Origin: Sialis fuliginosa
Taxonomy: Eukaryota; Arthropoda; Insecta; Megaloptera; Sialidae
DNA length: 64,000 nt
Assembly: GCA_961205875.1 (NCBI GenBank)
Contig: OY540821.1
Span: 11,656,001-11,720,000 of the forward strand
Direction: 5' to 3'
The position numbers and the translations under genes are program-made. The notes under the pieces were generated by a model. It was not told the DNA's origin, did not search any database, and worked only from the letters and a program-made list of their open reading frames with translations. The stretch's first letter is position 1. Each line of letters starts with the position of its first letter. Shown in pieces: positions 24,426 through 36,827 of this stretch.

Positions 24426-24947
24426 TTTCTTTGTTTAATTTTTCTACAACTGACTATAAGTCTATGATGACTAGTATTAGGAAGTACATATATTTATATA
24501 AACTTAACACAAAGTTTTTTGCTTAAAATTACATTCTCGATTTATTCTTAATTTTTTTACACTAGTTGTAAATCAACCTGAATATTATGAAAGTAAATCA
24601 CAAGTAAGAAAACACTTTAACAATTAACTGATCCTCATTATCAAACATCAAGCACAAACTACAAGAACTATAAAGACACTATAATAATATAATTAAAGCA
24701 TATAAACACAAACCAGAAAATGCATTTCTCTGGCGGTCCAACTATCATGCTCTATTTTCCGCCATTTTATTTCTAATTACAAGTATTTACTTGGAGATGT
24801 AGTTATCAGTTGTCGTTTATTTTGCCACAGCCAACTTGCTGAAATTATTTTATTGCCATTTAAATTGTTATTAATGTTTTTAGATTAATGCCCGGTATTA
24901 TAATAAGAAAACACATTTTTTTAGCTAATAAGCACTTTCAAATGGGG

Positions 24948-25012
24948 TTTCAAACCTACATGACAGTTCCAATGAAGTATCATGAAGTGTCTGAGAAGAA
25001 TCTCGCACGCGC
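24948..25012. repeat. single arm related to the 16.4-kb element
   Basis: GGGGTTTCAAACCTACATGACAGTTCC resembles the inverse of the right flank and arm at 16.52-16.57 kb (GGGGTATCAAACTTATATGACAGTTC). No second arm is visible nearby. Confidence 0.5.
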
Positions 25013-25599
25013 GGTAAGTAAGCATTGTATATGAATTATGAAAATTATCTCTGACTTTTTTTTACCCCTTTTGAGGTGGTACCAGATCTTTCTTTGCGTA
25101 TCTAGTGAGTTTATTAAGATTGTATTAGACTAAAACATTTCATGAAAAAATTTATATAAATGATATAGTCAGTAATCGCAAATTAGATATTGTTAAAATA
25201 AATTAAATATATATGACAGAAAAAAGAATTTATATTATAATCTGATTTCTAGCTAATGAATAGAAGGCAATCGACATCGCTTTTCAAACTGAATTACCGA
25301 CTATATTAATATAGATTATGAAATATTAGAACAGCGATAATTAAAAAAGTTTTACGCTCCGAAATTTAGCGATTCGTTCAACCATCAGTATGAATAATTG
25401 AAAAACATTCATCGAATTTTAAATGTTTCCTTTGTTGAAAGTGTGTTTTATTGAAATCGAACAAGTCAATATATTTATGTATAAGTATTTTATTTGACTT
25501 TTGGAACGTAATTTTTAATATCATTGTCAGATTAGTGGATCGATCAAAATTTAAAGGTAAAAAATATAATAAAAAATATATTGTTAATTATGAAATATA

Positions 25600-25815
25600 T
25601 ACAGGTGTCCCAAAAGTCTTGAAACAGTTGAATATTTCATAAGAAATGTATTTTAGGAAAAATATGTGCCTAAACCGCCATTGAAGGGGTGAAAACCACC
25701 CTCAAAATTTGAATTTTAAATACTAATAAATACTTTTACTGATTCATGTTGCTTTGGAAACAAACGCAATTAAATTTAAATTGTCAGATTAGTTATATTA
25801 TATTATTGACATGAG
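25600..25815 (+). repeat. dispersed repeat D, partial copy
   Basis: GTGCCTAAACCGCCATTGAA, GGGGTGAAAACCACC, CATGTTGCTTTGGAAACAAA match 56.05-56.22 kb in reverse. The left end reads ACAGGTGTCCCAAAAGTC, a terminus form common among insect transposons. Confidence 0.75.
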
Positions 25816-25819
25816 GATA

Positions 25820-28800
25820 TTACAAAATTAATATTCATAATATTTAAAAAAAAAATAATTCATATACCTAATGGAAACAATAAATGATGAGTATTCAACC
25901 GTTTCTAGACTTTTGTGATATTTGCGGCATTTCTTATGATAGAACTAAACATAAATTTGCTTAGAAAAATATCATATAAAAATATTTAATATTAATAGTA
26001 TTTGATTTTTATTAGGTATTTTATTCTATAGATGTTTCTTGAACAAATAAATTTGACTTTAAGAAATATCTTTCGAAATTTTATTAAACACAGATGGTAC
26101 AGTTGAAATATTCATTTTTTAGCTTTGTAAAATGTTTATTTTTGATACATAGAAAATATTGCTACTGAACTTTCATCATGTTAAACATACTTTATATTTA
26201 CTTTGGTAGAAAGAAAAACAACAAAGAATATTATTCTAACGCAAAAGGAATTGGAAGGAAAATGAGATACAATTTTGGAAAATATATAGGTTGTATATAT
26301 AAAATCAAAGAGCACAGGTACCGAAAGAAATAGTGTTTAATATTTAATATAAAGTTTGAGAAGTCAAACGTTAGCCACTTCTATATTCTTTAATGTTTTA
26401 CTTTTTATACAAACATGAAATGTACTGTATAATAAATAGGGCTATACGTAGCCCAAGACGAGGCATTTATCGAAACGAGATCTACATAGACTTAAGTTCC
26501 AACAACCGTATCATCTCTTGTTCAGCTTTAATAATAAAGTATATTAATTATGAGAAAAATAGATTATCAAATTAGATTTTCACAATATCTAGGTATCTGT
26601 CGGCATGTGAACATTTTACAGTCAAAACGGTGAAATATGATTAATTCACTAGTCTCGCTAAAGAAGTTTCACTTCAAAAAGTTTTGTGCTGATTAAAGCA
26701 GTTTGTTTATTAGGAAATTTAAGTGAATTCTAAATAATATTTTCGACCCAAAAGTTGAGTAGAATTAATAGAGATGGAACTATAATTTAAATACACTCCT
26801 TTTCTAATTAAGACATGTCATATCTTCATTAAATTTAAATAGGTTTACAGAAAGTTGTAAGAAGTAACTATAGTCATATAATAAAACTGTTAAAGACTTT
26901 TAACACTATACAATTGCAAGCTGCAAACATGAAAACTTTAAACTTTTTACTTTACGTGAAAGTCGCATTGGATTATGACATAAAATTTAATAAAAGAATA
27001 CCTTGTCTGACTCGCACGTACGGCAGACACGTTTTTAGACTGAAACTTTTCTCTTAAACCATCTTAATTAGGAATGTTAAAATGTTTTCAACGAAATGTA
27101 AATTCGGATACGAAAAAATTTCACCCTTTAGCGTTTATGTTTTATGTTGATTTATTTTGTTTCAGCTAGACATTATTTTAATGAAATATTAGATTTATGT
27201 ATAGTTCAGACAATAAGACAAAAAATAGCTGCCATCTTTGCGAAATTTCAAACGCTAATATCTCGCGAACCATTAATGCTACGACAAAAATGTTAAGGAC
27301 CTTTTTTGTTTATCACTGAATTCTTTACAAATATTTTTCAGAGCTAATTTCTGTAGAACTGTACATTTACGAATTATAGTGCATAAAAATTTGCAAATAT
27401 CTTAAATTTTCATTAAGTATATTTCGTTGATTTTTGTTCTACAGAGAAATTTTAAAAATTTTCTTAAAAATATTATTTTAACCCTATTATTCTAGATTTA
27501 ATTTAAGAATAAGAGTCCATGAATGAAACATTAGGTAGTTGACAATAATAAAAAAAATATTTTTAAATGAATATGTAATTTAAGGTATTGTTGGTAGCAA
27601 AGAAACATTTTCTTAAATTTTTTAATAATAAAAAAGTATATTTAAAATTTTTAGCTTTTTATTTAAAATTATCAATATATTTATTTAATTAATTAATTAT
27701 ATTATTAAATATCTAAAGACGAATATGTACTTATATTCATTGAGTTTAAACATAATATATGTATAATATATAAGTTATAAATACCTTTCGGAAGATATTT
27801 ATAAAAATATAAAATTCTGCTTACCTGAAAAAGAAAAAAAAACACTATTAATTTCAAGAAGATTGTATTTTAAAATTAAATGAAAATACGAAATCATTTA
27901 TATAGAGAGATATAAAATCAAAGCAATCCAGTTTTGATCAAGTTTTTTATCCACTTAAAAAAATGAAGATATTATAGTAATAATAAAAAGTAACAAAATC
28001 AGATTAAGAAAAATTATCCAACCTTGGATCTTCAAGAGAGATTTACATTAAAACGTTTTTATATTAATATGATTTCATCTACTAATGAAAATTGAATGTA
28101 AATTTTAACATATTTGTTTAAGGAGATTTCATAAAAAGAAATATTTGAATCTTTATTTGCTTATATTATTTTTATATAGGAATATCAATATTGTATTTAA
28201 TATAACATATAAAGTTATTTATCTTGGTAAATGCGAATAATTTGGAAAATAACATTTTTAAGATAAAAAGTTCCACCGTTTGAAGGATCCAATCTATTGA
28301 CTATATTTTAAAAATTGGTAGAACACTTCTGAAAGTCAAGTTTTTTTACATAATCATATTTAACACAAAAAAAAGAAAAAAACTTTAGTAGGAATTTTTT
28401 TGTTGATTCGAAAAATCGCAAAAAATTTACAAAAAAAATGTATTTACGAATCTGTCGCAATATAGGTAATCCAAAGGGACGTAGAGAACTTCTAAACACG
28501 GTTTGTAATTAATTTAAAAAGAAACGATGCGTAGAATTATTAATTTGTTATAGTATTTTACATAAATTGTAATACTGTGATTTACTGTATTTAAATTTTT
28601 GTTAAATTTGTTCCTATAATTGGATACTTCTCACAATCAGTAGGTAGTACCTACATATATATTTGATTGGAGTTGTATTGATTAAAGTAAAACTAAATTA
28701 GAATTCAAATAAGCGTGTAAACGATTCTGTTGATTATTTTTTGTTCTATACTTGGCTACGATTCAGTAAACTTTTAGTTAAAAAAATTAAACAACCAATT

Positions 28801-29640
28801 GTTAGTCCAGGCTGTCTATGCTAAAAAGTGACTAAAATAGGAATTTTTAGGTACAGTTTTGTTACTCACAGGATTAAAATTTGTTAAAAATGTGATTTAG
28901 AATAATACATTTTTACACGTGTTATACAGAAAAAAGTTTCAAATAGAAGTTGTTGCACCATTATGTTAATACAGAATGCGCGGTCCATGCTCTATGTCTA
29001 TGGAACTAACAATATTATAAAACAGATAAAAAATATGAAAACCTAGTAACAAAAAAAATCTAATTATTTTTTATATGGAGTTAGTTGTTTTGACTTCATA
29101 ATGATAAAATATTTTTATTAATACACATTTTTCATTGTCTATTTTTCCATTTCAAAATCTTGGGTTTAATTTAACATTACCTTCTATATCGTATTTAATT
29201 TTCCATCCGCGTTGTATGGTCTATAGAAATATTTGCTTTGAAAAAAATCAACATCACAAAACAGCATTCAAAAAAATCACACAAAATAAAATGTGTTGTG
29301 TACGTTTTGAATTAATTTCTTCAATGATTTTTCAAACAATTTTAATTGGGATTGTTTTCAATTTACTAATACAAGACGTCATTACCTGTGCCAATTAATG
29401 AGCTTAACATTTTACTAAGGTAGTTAAAATTTTCTTCGAGAAAAAGCAAAATAAATAATTGGTAAGATAAGATAATTAATATTCTCCATTGAAATTAATA
29501 AGAAAAATGTTATTACGAAATTTTCAACGAAAGATAATTACATGTTGAATACCGAAAATAATCTACAAAGCTACCGGAAATATGGTATTGCGACATAGAA
29601 AGTAAAAGAAGGGGAACACAGGGCTGGAATAATAATAAAA
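25820..29640. other. very AT-rich DNA without supported genes
   Basis: Long A/T runs dominate. A 40-bp minus-strand stretch at 26486-26525 has splice-like borders but is too short to claim. Frames at 28308-28499 and 29135-29398 look like chance. Confidence 0.5.
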
Positions 29641-29647
29641 AAAAAAA

Positions 29648-29926
29648 CATTATGATATTTGAAATCTGTAAACGATATCAGACTTTACGTCGTTTGTATC
29701 CTTTTGTACTGTATGTATGAATCTAAAAGAAGTTCTTTCAAATCATATCTCTATAAATATTATTTGCAGTACAAACGACTTCGAGTTCGATATCGTTTAC
29801 ATATAATTTTTTTTTTAAATTGTATACTCTACGATGATATTTTTTACGGCTTTGATGTATCAACAAAAAGTGGTAAAATTGAAGTAAATCCTGATGGCGT
29901 TTACTGATTTCAAATATATTATGTTG
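29648..29926. mobile_element. three-armed inverted-repeat element
   Basis: An outer pair (ATTTGAAATCTGTAAACG at 29655 and CGTTTACTGATTTCAAAT near 29898) encloses a second inverted copy of the left arm (AGTACAAACGACTTCG and GATATCGTTTACA at 29769-29800). The left arm can therefore pair with either right arm. The 82-codon frame inside overlaps the arms and is not a credible gene. Confidence 0.7.
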
Positions 29927-30097
29927 GTAGTCAACTTTTTTTAATTTAATTTAATTTAAATTTTTTATATCTATAATCTACATATAAAGCGCGCAAAAAA
30001 TATTCTATTCTATGTAAATAGAAATAGAAAAGGATCAAGCTATATATTTATCTCTGGTATGACATCAAAATATAGGTACATAGTCAAAATACTCAAG

Positions 30098-30167
30098 CGC
30101 TATTGGTTCGTTACAGTTTGTTTACTGATATCTGACGTCACGCATATCACGTGATTTTGTGTGTGTT
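30098..30167 (+). promoter_or_regulatory. promoter-like patch with CRE and E-box
   Basis: The stretch contains CTATTGG (reverse CCAAT), TGACGTCA at 30133-30140 (perfect CRE palindrome) and CACGTG at 30148-30153 (E-box). It lies immediately before an ATG and a splice donor. The clustering suggests a transcription start but no TATA or initiator is obvious. Confidence 0.3.
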
Positions 30168-30202
30168 ATGGCGGGAAATTTTTTCGGTATTATTTTGGAA
30201 AG
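30168..30202 (+). CDS. possible first coding exon (11 codons)
   Basis: An ATG followed by 11 codons (MAGNFFGIILE plus 2 nt) ends in GGAAAG|GTAAATAG, a reasonable donor. A CRE palindrome, an E-box and a reversed CCAAT motif lie within 70 bp upstream. The phase-2 end would splice in frame to the island ending at 30828 through the AG at 30734. Such a short exon cannot be proved from sequence; chance co-occurrence is quite possible. Confidence 0.2.
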
Positions 30203-30734
30203 GTAAATAGAAACAAGTATCTATTATATACTTATTTATTTAATTATAATAAATTTTTTAATTTAGTCAAAACGAAACGTTTCTGAGAAAAATGTTTCGA
30301 ACCAAAGTTGTAAGGTTATAAAAGTTGAGAAATTAATGCAAGGTCGAGGTAAACATGATTATTTTAAATGGAATACTCCGGGTTTTGGTACTTCTTGGAT
30401 AATTTAACGTTTTGTTTTCGAGAAATTTGACCGTTCCCAGACTTATTGAAAATATAGTTTTAAATACTGTTCTTTTTGTTCGAAAAATTGGACTGCGAGA
30501 TAATTTTTTCTTTATTGTGGGTGACGGTTAAAAACACTGTTTTAAAGTAAAAATCATTATTTGTAATTCCTCTTTTCAATTAATTCATTAAGAAATATAT
30601 ACCACTAATCAATTCATTATAATATCTTAATAAATAATTAAATAATGTAAATTAATGTCAACACCCAGAAGTAAATGTGTAAATAAATATTTCATTTAAA
30701 TGAGGCATATTTAATAAGATAAACATTCTTCAAG

Positions 30735-30828
30735 AATCATCAAATCGTTAAAAACCAAAAACGAGAGAAAGGTAATTATAGGACGAGAACCAAAAATAAT
30801 CTGCAGACTCGCAGCGAAAATACGACAG
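30735..30828 (+). CDS. possible second exon, basic peptide
   Basis: A plus-strand open frame ends in the near-consensus donor ACGACAG|GTAAGA. The peptide after the candidate acceptor (acattcttcaag) is Lys/Arg-rich and includes KVIIGREPKIICRLAAKIRQ. It starts with 1 nt, matching the phase of the short ATG exon at 30.17 kb, with an intervening intron of about 530 bp. The island is GC-rich, so frames on the opposite strand are also open, which lowers confidence. A CAGTGGCG-terminal element starts 112 bp downstream. No family is recognised. Confidence 0.25.
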
Positions 30829-30940
30829 GTAAGAAGAATGGGGGTAGGTCGGGGTGTGGATTGTGGGGATGAGGGCAGTCGAGCAGAATATCGCGGGAGG
30901 GGTAATGTTGACACAAAGTAAGTAAAACTCGTGAGAAATG

Positions 30941-31443
30941 CAGTGGCGGAATCGTAACAGTTCTTTCATTTTTTTTTTTTTAGTTTGTTTTGTATTACAA
31001 TTACAATTTTTGTATTAAATCTACTTACAGCAAAATTAAAAAAAAGTTTCATTTTTTATCTCAAATGAATATTGCTTAATTGTGTTTATTTTTTTTTAGG
31101 AAATTAAGGGGCTAGTGGACCCTTTTATTTTTTTTAAATTTCCTACAACTTCAATTTTGAAAAAAAATCATTTGTTTTTTCCGATACACTAAAAAAATGG
31201 CTGAAAACACACTTTTTTTAAGCTGCAATAACTAATAAAGTTTAAAGTTGTTACCCCTGAAAAATAAACATTCGGTAGTAAAGAACATTCACTGAAAATT
31301 AGGATTTGATATCTTCAATTGTTTTTATTTTATTAAATTTGCTGCGATAAGATAAAGTAATAGGATAACCTAACCTTGTTCATGGTAGTGTATCTGAGGT
31401 AAGGTTCCGTCCCCCCATTGTCTCAGTTCCAGTACCGCCACTG
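30941..31443. mobile_element. possible CAGTGGCGG-bounded element, 503 bp
   Basis: The left end is CAGTGGCGGAATCG and the right end CCAGTACCGCCACTG. Only the outer 9 bp are perfectly inverted. No 8-bp duplication is visible. Open reading is absent. Confidence 0.5.
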
Positions 31444-31967
31444 TTATGATATAGTATATTTGAGGTGAAAGTGATTACCATATAAATTGTATGTAGGCAA
31501 TACATCAATGATCAAAAGACGGAAGTAGCTATGGGATAGAAGCTATTTCCTGTCTCTAAGCCCAGGATGTAACCCTAAAAGCCGGAAAATATTTTCTCAA
31601 CGCTAAACAATGAATTCTTATGAAATTTATCTGGAAAGCATACGAGAGTGGATTTTCTCGGAAATACTTTTATCCAAGATTGTTTTACTGCGTGTTTTAT
31701 GATGGAAAATATTTTAGAGATAAGTTTTATTTTTATAGCATCGTGAATAAAAAAAGAAACTACAAAATTTTATGTAGATTAAATATACAGGGATTCTCAT
31801 TACCAGAATATCTCAGCACTGAAATATGGATAACTATATCTATTAGATCTGAAATACGATGAATCCAATGTGTGGAAAACAGTGCCTTGACTTAGATATA
31901 AAAGAGCTGTCTATAGGTACCAAAAATAAGAATATTGAAGAAATATTGCAATGTTGTAATTAATATG

Positions 31968-32255
31968 GTACTAGAACCAGCCTTAGATCCTTTAAGAGCA
32001 AGGTATACTTCTTTTTGGGATTGATGGGTTTCTTTTTTATAATTCTCATGTTACTAATAAAACAACTACCTGTTTATTAAATTAATTGAATTACCAAAGT
32101 CCGCAAATATATGTAGTTTGTTTTTTAAATTATAGCTTTTTATTTTGTTTATGTTTTTTCTCCAGTAATGGATTAAGTAAAACCAGGCATGGGCAATCAG
32201 TGATAGACACTTGCTTATGATTACAAAATGATAAGTACTATGACACAAAAATAGC
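31968..32255 (-). mobile_element. Family A copy, first half, split by an insertion
   Basis: It starts TGGTACTAGAACCAGCC and follows the 19.0-kb copy through the CCGCAAATATATG and CTCCAGTAATGG blocks to TACTATGACACAAA. There the foldback element interrupts it. The rest resumes at about 33197. Confidence 0.85.
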
Positions 32256-32299
32256 ATTTAATATTAATTTACACGTTCAATTATAAAACTATAATACCT

Positions 32300-33190
32300 C
32301 TACGTCTTATTTTCTTGTATTTTAGTCGATATTTGTATGACGAATTGAAGTTCACTGCAGGAAATTTCACTAAAAATTTTCGAATTTTTGATTTCGTTAA
32401 AAGTATGTTTGTTGTATAGAAAATGCCGTGAAAAGTTGTTTGTTTCAAACCGCAGGTCTGTATCTCAAACCGTTCTCGAGATATAGCCTCTCAAAGTTTC
32501 AGTTTTTTCAAAATTTTGAAGAAAAATGGCCATAACTTTTGAACGCGTGATCGGAATTGATTTTAGTTGACGGATTTGGAATCAGCGTGTCAAAATCCAT
32601 ATAATGACATGTATAATACCTTAAAACTCGACAAAAATTTTTTCGCGAAAAGTCGAAAAAATTCAAAGGGGTATACCTTAAAAAAATGTTGATTTTTGAC
32701 CAAAAATTTTTTGTTAGATTTTGAAGTATTATACATGTCATTATATAGATTTTGACACGCTGATTTCAAATCCGTCAACTAAAATCAATTCCGATCACGC
32801 GTTCAAAAGTTATGACCATTTTTCTCCAAAAATTTGAAAAAACTAAAACTTTGAGAGGCTATATCTCAAGAACGGTTTGAGATACAGACCTGCGGTTTGA
32901 AACAAACAACTTTTCATGTCATTTTCTATACAATAAACATACTTTTAACGAAATCAAAAATTCGAAATTTTTTAGTGAAATTTCCTGCAGTGAACTTCAA
33001 CTCGCCATACAAATATCGACTAAAATACAAGAAAATAAGACGTAGAATCATTTAGTTACTATATAAATAAATAAGAATTTATTTAAAAAAGTAAAAGCTT
33101 GAACTAAAACTGTTTCATAACTAGTTTTTTTTAGAGGGGGAGGATTGACAAAATATGTTTCTCTTTTAAATATTTCTCGCCTCGCCACTG
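32300..33190 (-). mobile_element. long foldback element, copy 1
   Basis: Two arms of about 340 bp (32300 to ~32640 and ~32705 to 33045) are almost exact inverted copies, for example GACGGATTTGGAATCAGCG against CGCTGATTTCAAATCCGTC. They are separated by a short spacer. A single-copy tail of about 145 bp follows and ends in CGCCTCGCCACTG. The transcript could fold into a long hairpin. No protein is encoded; the 60-77-codon frames inside are chance. It interrupts a Family A copy. Confidence 0.9.
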
Positions 33191-33196
33191 AAATCA

Positions 33197-33285
33197 GATG
33201 CTATGATAATACAACAATCAATATATAGATTACACTAATAATTAGTTTAAATGACCACCTCGTCACCATTTTTTGCCAAACTGGC
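33197..33285 (-). mobile_element. Family A copy, continuation after foldback insertion
   Basis: ATGCTATGATAATACAACAA and TAATTAGTTTAAATGACCAC match the centre of Family A and continue the copy broken at about 32255. Roughly 40 bp of the element are missing at the junction. Its right terminal repeat is not recognisable. Confidence 0.75.
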
Positions 33286-33314
33286 ATTGACGCAATTCGT
33301 TCATAAATTTATTT

Positions 33315-33425
33315 ATGTATTATTTTGATATTGATTTATAAAATCAGAAATACGGCTATGAGTAAGACTTGGTTACTACAATTTGAGCTGTCAGAACTCT
33401 TACTATGAGTATCTCTATCTTGAGT
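33315..33425 (+). repeat. dispersed repeat J (also 13.76 and 6.44 kb)
   Basis: TTGATTTATAAAATCAGAAA with GGTTACTACAATTTGAGCTG and ACTCTTACTATGAGTATCT resemble 13760-13840 (TTGATAAAATCATAAAATAT, GAAATCGATTCAGGCTG) and 6437-6482 (TTGATAAAATTAGGAAATAC, TTATTATGAGTATCTATT). Similarity is moderate. Confidence 0.45.
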
Positions 33426-34676
33426 TATGTATAAGCGCCATCTATAGTAGGTGCCAAAAATGAGAAAATATCGATGAAAAAATGTTGCATGCTGTACCTA
33501 TTACCTTCATTTATTTATATATCTATATTTTCTGATATACTGAAAGAATTTATGATAAAGATTTCTTTAAATACATGAACGTACTGTAAAATACTTCAAA
33601 TAAAGTATTACAATTTTTTTTTACTTCATGCTCATTTCTAATTGTACATAGTTTTTCTTTTCGCTGGCATGGATTGACCACCGATCGAAGCTTATATAAT
33701 AATACTGATACTTATTTATTTGCATTTACCCTTTTCACCCTAAAAGGTTAAAATTGTAGAAGCTTTTAGGATAATAAATATTATCTATTTAGTTATAAAG
33801 TTTTTAGGTGAAACGTTCATATGTACGCCTGTATATAAAATATTCTGTTTAAATGTTATGGGCACTTAAAAAATAAGTATTAAATTTAAACATCGCTTTG
33901 TCTTCTCTCATAAAGCTGACGTTATTATTTCAACATATAACATTTCCGGTTATTATTTTTTTTTTCATTTTGACATCAGATGGACTTTTTTATACCTGGA
34001 TATACCAACATAATATATAACGTAGCACATTTTAGGATATTATGGTATATATTTTATGTGTTTATACATATGAAGAACGTAAATTTTTCTCAGAATTTTA
34101 AATTATATTCAAATATAAACAAAATGTTATAAAGAATACATTTTATAGTAATATTTTTGTTTGTAAAATATTATTTTAAATTAAACGAAAAAACAAACAA
34201 CAACATATTATAATAAACATTTGAAATTAAAATTTGTCTTTATAAATTAGAGTTTGTCAACCCTATAATCGCAAGGTACCATGGCGAGAAAAATATGTAA
34301 AAAAAACAAACTATATCTATCTATTTTGTTTTGAAAAATAGATGGTATCTGCGTCTACATTCAAATACTACTTAATCGTTAAAATCTGTTCGTTCATTTG
34401 AATTTTTTTATACATTTGCGATAAAAAAAATTAAAAAATAAACAGTAAAAGAAACATTTTTATCCATTCTACGAGAAATAGAGAATCAGAACAAATAAAC
34501 TTTGTATGTGATTCAATTTCCTTTTTCCAGATAAACAAAAAAATCGTTCATAGAGTGCACAAAATAGCCTTTTGCAGTACAAAAAAAAAACACCGAGCAG
34601 ATTATTAAAAATGGCGTGCTATTAAAACAAAACTGCATAAAAAGTGAATACGGCAGATATTGTTTTGTATTCAATA

Positions 34677-35045
34677 CAGTGGCGCTTTAAGTACAGGAGT
34701 ATTCAGTAAAAAAATGTAATATTCATTAAAAAAACTGATTTAAATAAACAGCTGTGGTCACCACAAGACTTTTTTCCATATATTATTCAATAGATATTTT
34801 AGAAACGGTTTGTTATACCATTCTCAACATGTTTTAATCAAAAACATTTTTCTTTATTCTTAATCGATTAAATATTATAGGTTATCTATAATTTTTTTTT
34901 CAGAAAAATGAATATAACATTATACATTTTTTTATTAAGAACGTTTTTTTTCGATTACACACCGTTTTATTATAAAATTATAATTAATTATAAAAAGACA
35001 AAAATCGACGTATTCCCTTTGTAACTTTTTCAGTGCGCGCCACTG
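34677..35045. mobile_element. possible CAGTGGCGC-bounded element, 369 bp
   Basis: CAGTGGCGCTTTAAG at the left and GCGCGCCACTG at the right are inverted over 9 bp. Flanking octamers differ. Confidence 0.4.
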
Positions 35046-36591
35046 AATCCATCTATCAGAAAATGCAGTAGTGTGGTCTGTACAGCTATGAAGCATCTAT
35101 AAATTCAAATCGACATTGGATCGCTGCAGAAAAGAAGATCAGAGTAAAAAAAAACCTACCGTAACATCACGTAACAGTAGTCCATTTCACGCGAGCGACA
35201 AAAGAGATTTTTACAAAAAAATGTACAAAGCGGCGTAAAGTTTACAAAAAAATATTGTACATGTGCAAGAGTACAGAAAACATGGCGGTTATAAAATATT
35301 GCTTTTATAATAAAAGGTGGGAATGATTTTAGAAAACCGAATACAATTTTTGAAACTTGCTCTCTCTGTTATTTATTAGTAAGTTAGGGTCAAATCTTGT
35401 TAATCAATTTTCCAATCACATCTCACATGCAGAAGTGGTCGACCAGACTAGATATTATTATTTTTTAAATGCATTTATTATTCACTAATTTTGATTTAAG
35501 TTTTAATATAAAATGTAGGTACTTAATTATTTTAACCTAATATATTCAGTGAAATTCTTAACATACCATTTTAATTTGTACAAGAAATAACTCAAAGATA
35601 TAAAACATAAGTATACCTATATAAAGATTTAATATCAAACAGAGTAGCAAGATTAAGAATAAATTTAATAAATCTTCATAGCATATCTCTCTTTAATCCA
35701 CCCCTACTACATCATTATGTAACTGTTCAGTTTTATTAAGTTAGTTAACGGATACATAGTTTTATTTTATTTGTCATACATTCTAATTGGATTTTCTTGT
35801 GTCTATTTTTCATTTGATCGTTTGAAATTTGCTAGCTTGACAAAACTCCTTTGTCCTTTGATCAAAGTTTTAACAATCCTCAATATTCGATCAATGTTCA
35901 ATAAAAACTGAGAATAAAAGCGGGTTTGTTACCTTTTTCCGGAACCTTGCTCATTTATCTATTGTAACTTTGAACATTCTTTTAAGGATTTTTCTTTCAC
36001 TTTTCAAAAGTTAACTCATCAAATTAAAATCAAAGTGAAAGAAATTTAGATCAATTAAATGTTCATGAGAAATTATTTATCCTGAAAACATTTTCACATG
36101 TACATTTATTTAGTTTTATTTAAAAAGTACTTCAGTGTCAAATAGAATTTTAGTTATTACTTTTGTATTGTAATACCGTCGAAAATTCAGAAGAAGTTTT
36201 TCCATTCAAATAAATAAAATAAGTGTTATTTAATAGGAACCCCTATTTCTTAAACATATTCGTAATAAAGTCAGAATTTTTAATTTAAATTTAGGCCCTA
36301 TTGGTCTAAGTCCATATTTTTACATTTAAACTTATACAGTTTTTAAAATATAAATTAGCTTCGAGATCATTAAAAAATGATAATATTAAAATTATAATTT
36401 GAAGCAGCATTTTCCTGTTATTTTTACAAAATGAATGCCATAAATACAAAAATATGCATACAATTTAATATACAAATGTAAGGTAACATTGTTACAAATA
36501 AGATGCAAATTATTTCGAAATGGTAAGAGATACTTCTGGCTAGAGGCAGCTCATACAAAATCATCACCATTGAAAAAACACGTGATGCGGA

Positions 36592-36618
36592 AGGGGCGGG
36601 GGGGGGGGGGAGGGGTAA
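36592..36618. repeat. poly-G tract
   Basis: GGGGCGGGGGGGGGGGGAGG: a G-rich low-complexity run. It keeps a minus-strand frame open with a proline run, which is not a gene. Confidence 0.8.
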
Positions 36619-36827
36619 CGAGATGCAGGGGCAATGTGTATATATAAAAACAAAACAAAAAAAACAACAATTTTTCATCTGCGAAATCGGTACCGGCTGT
36701 AATTTTGCAACTATAATACCACATAAATTGGTAACAGCAAACTTTTTTTCGCTACCGGCTTAATAATTAAACTTGTAAACTTCCCGCACTTCGTGTCACG
36801 TAATTCTCAGATTGTTGGTATTGCATA

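Noticed and set aside
26486-26525. 40-bp minus-strand micro-exon (EQEMIRLLELKS) between the 41.3- and 17.0-kb candidates
   Set aside because: The borders (attaaag and GTAGAT) and phase would fit the 17.0-kb island, but 40 bp is too short to separate from chance.
32508-32778. Two overlapping 62-77-codon minus frames, with a near-identical one at 47240-47485
   Set aside because: All are inside the inverted arms of the foldback element and are explained by it.
36424-36678. 84-codon minus frame with a PLPPPPAPSA run
   Set aside because: The proline run is the translation of a poly-G microsatellite. Flanks are AT-driven.
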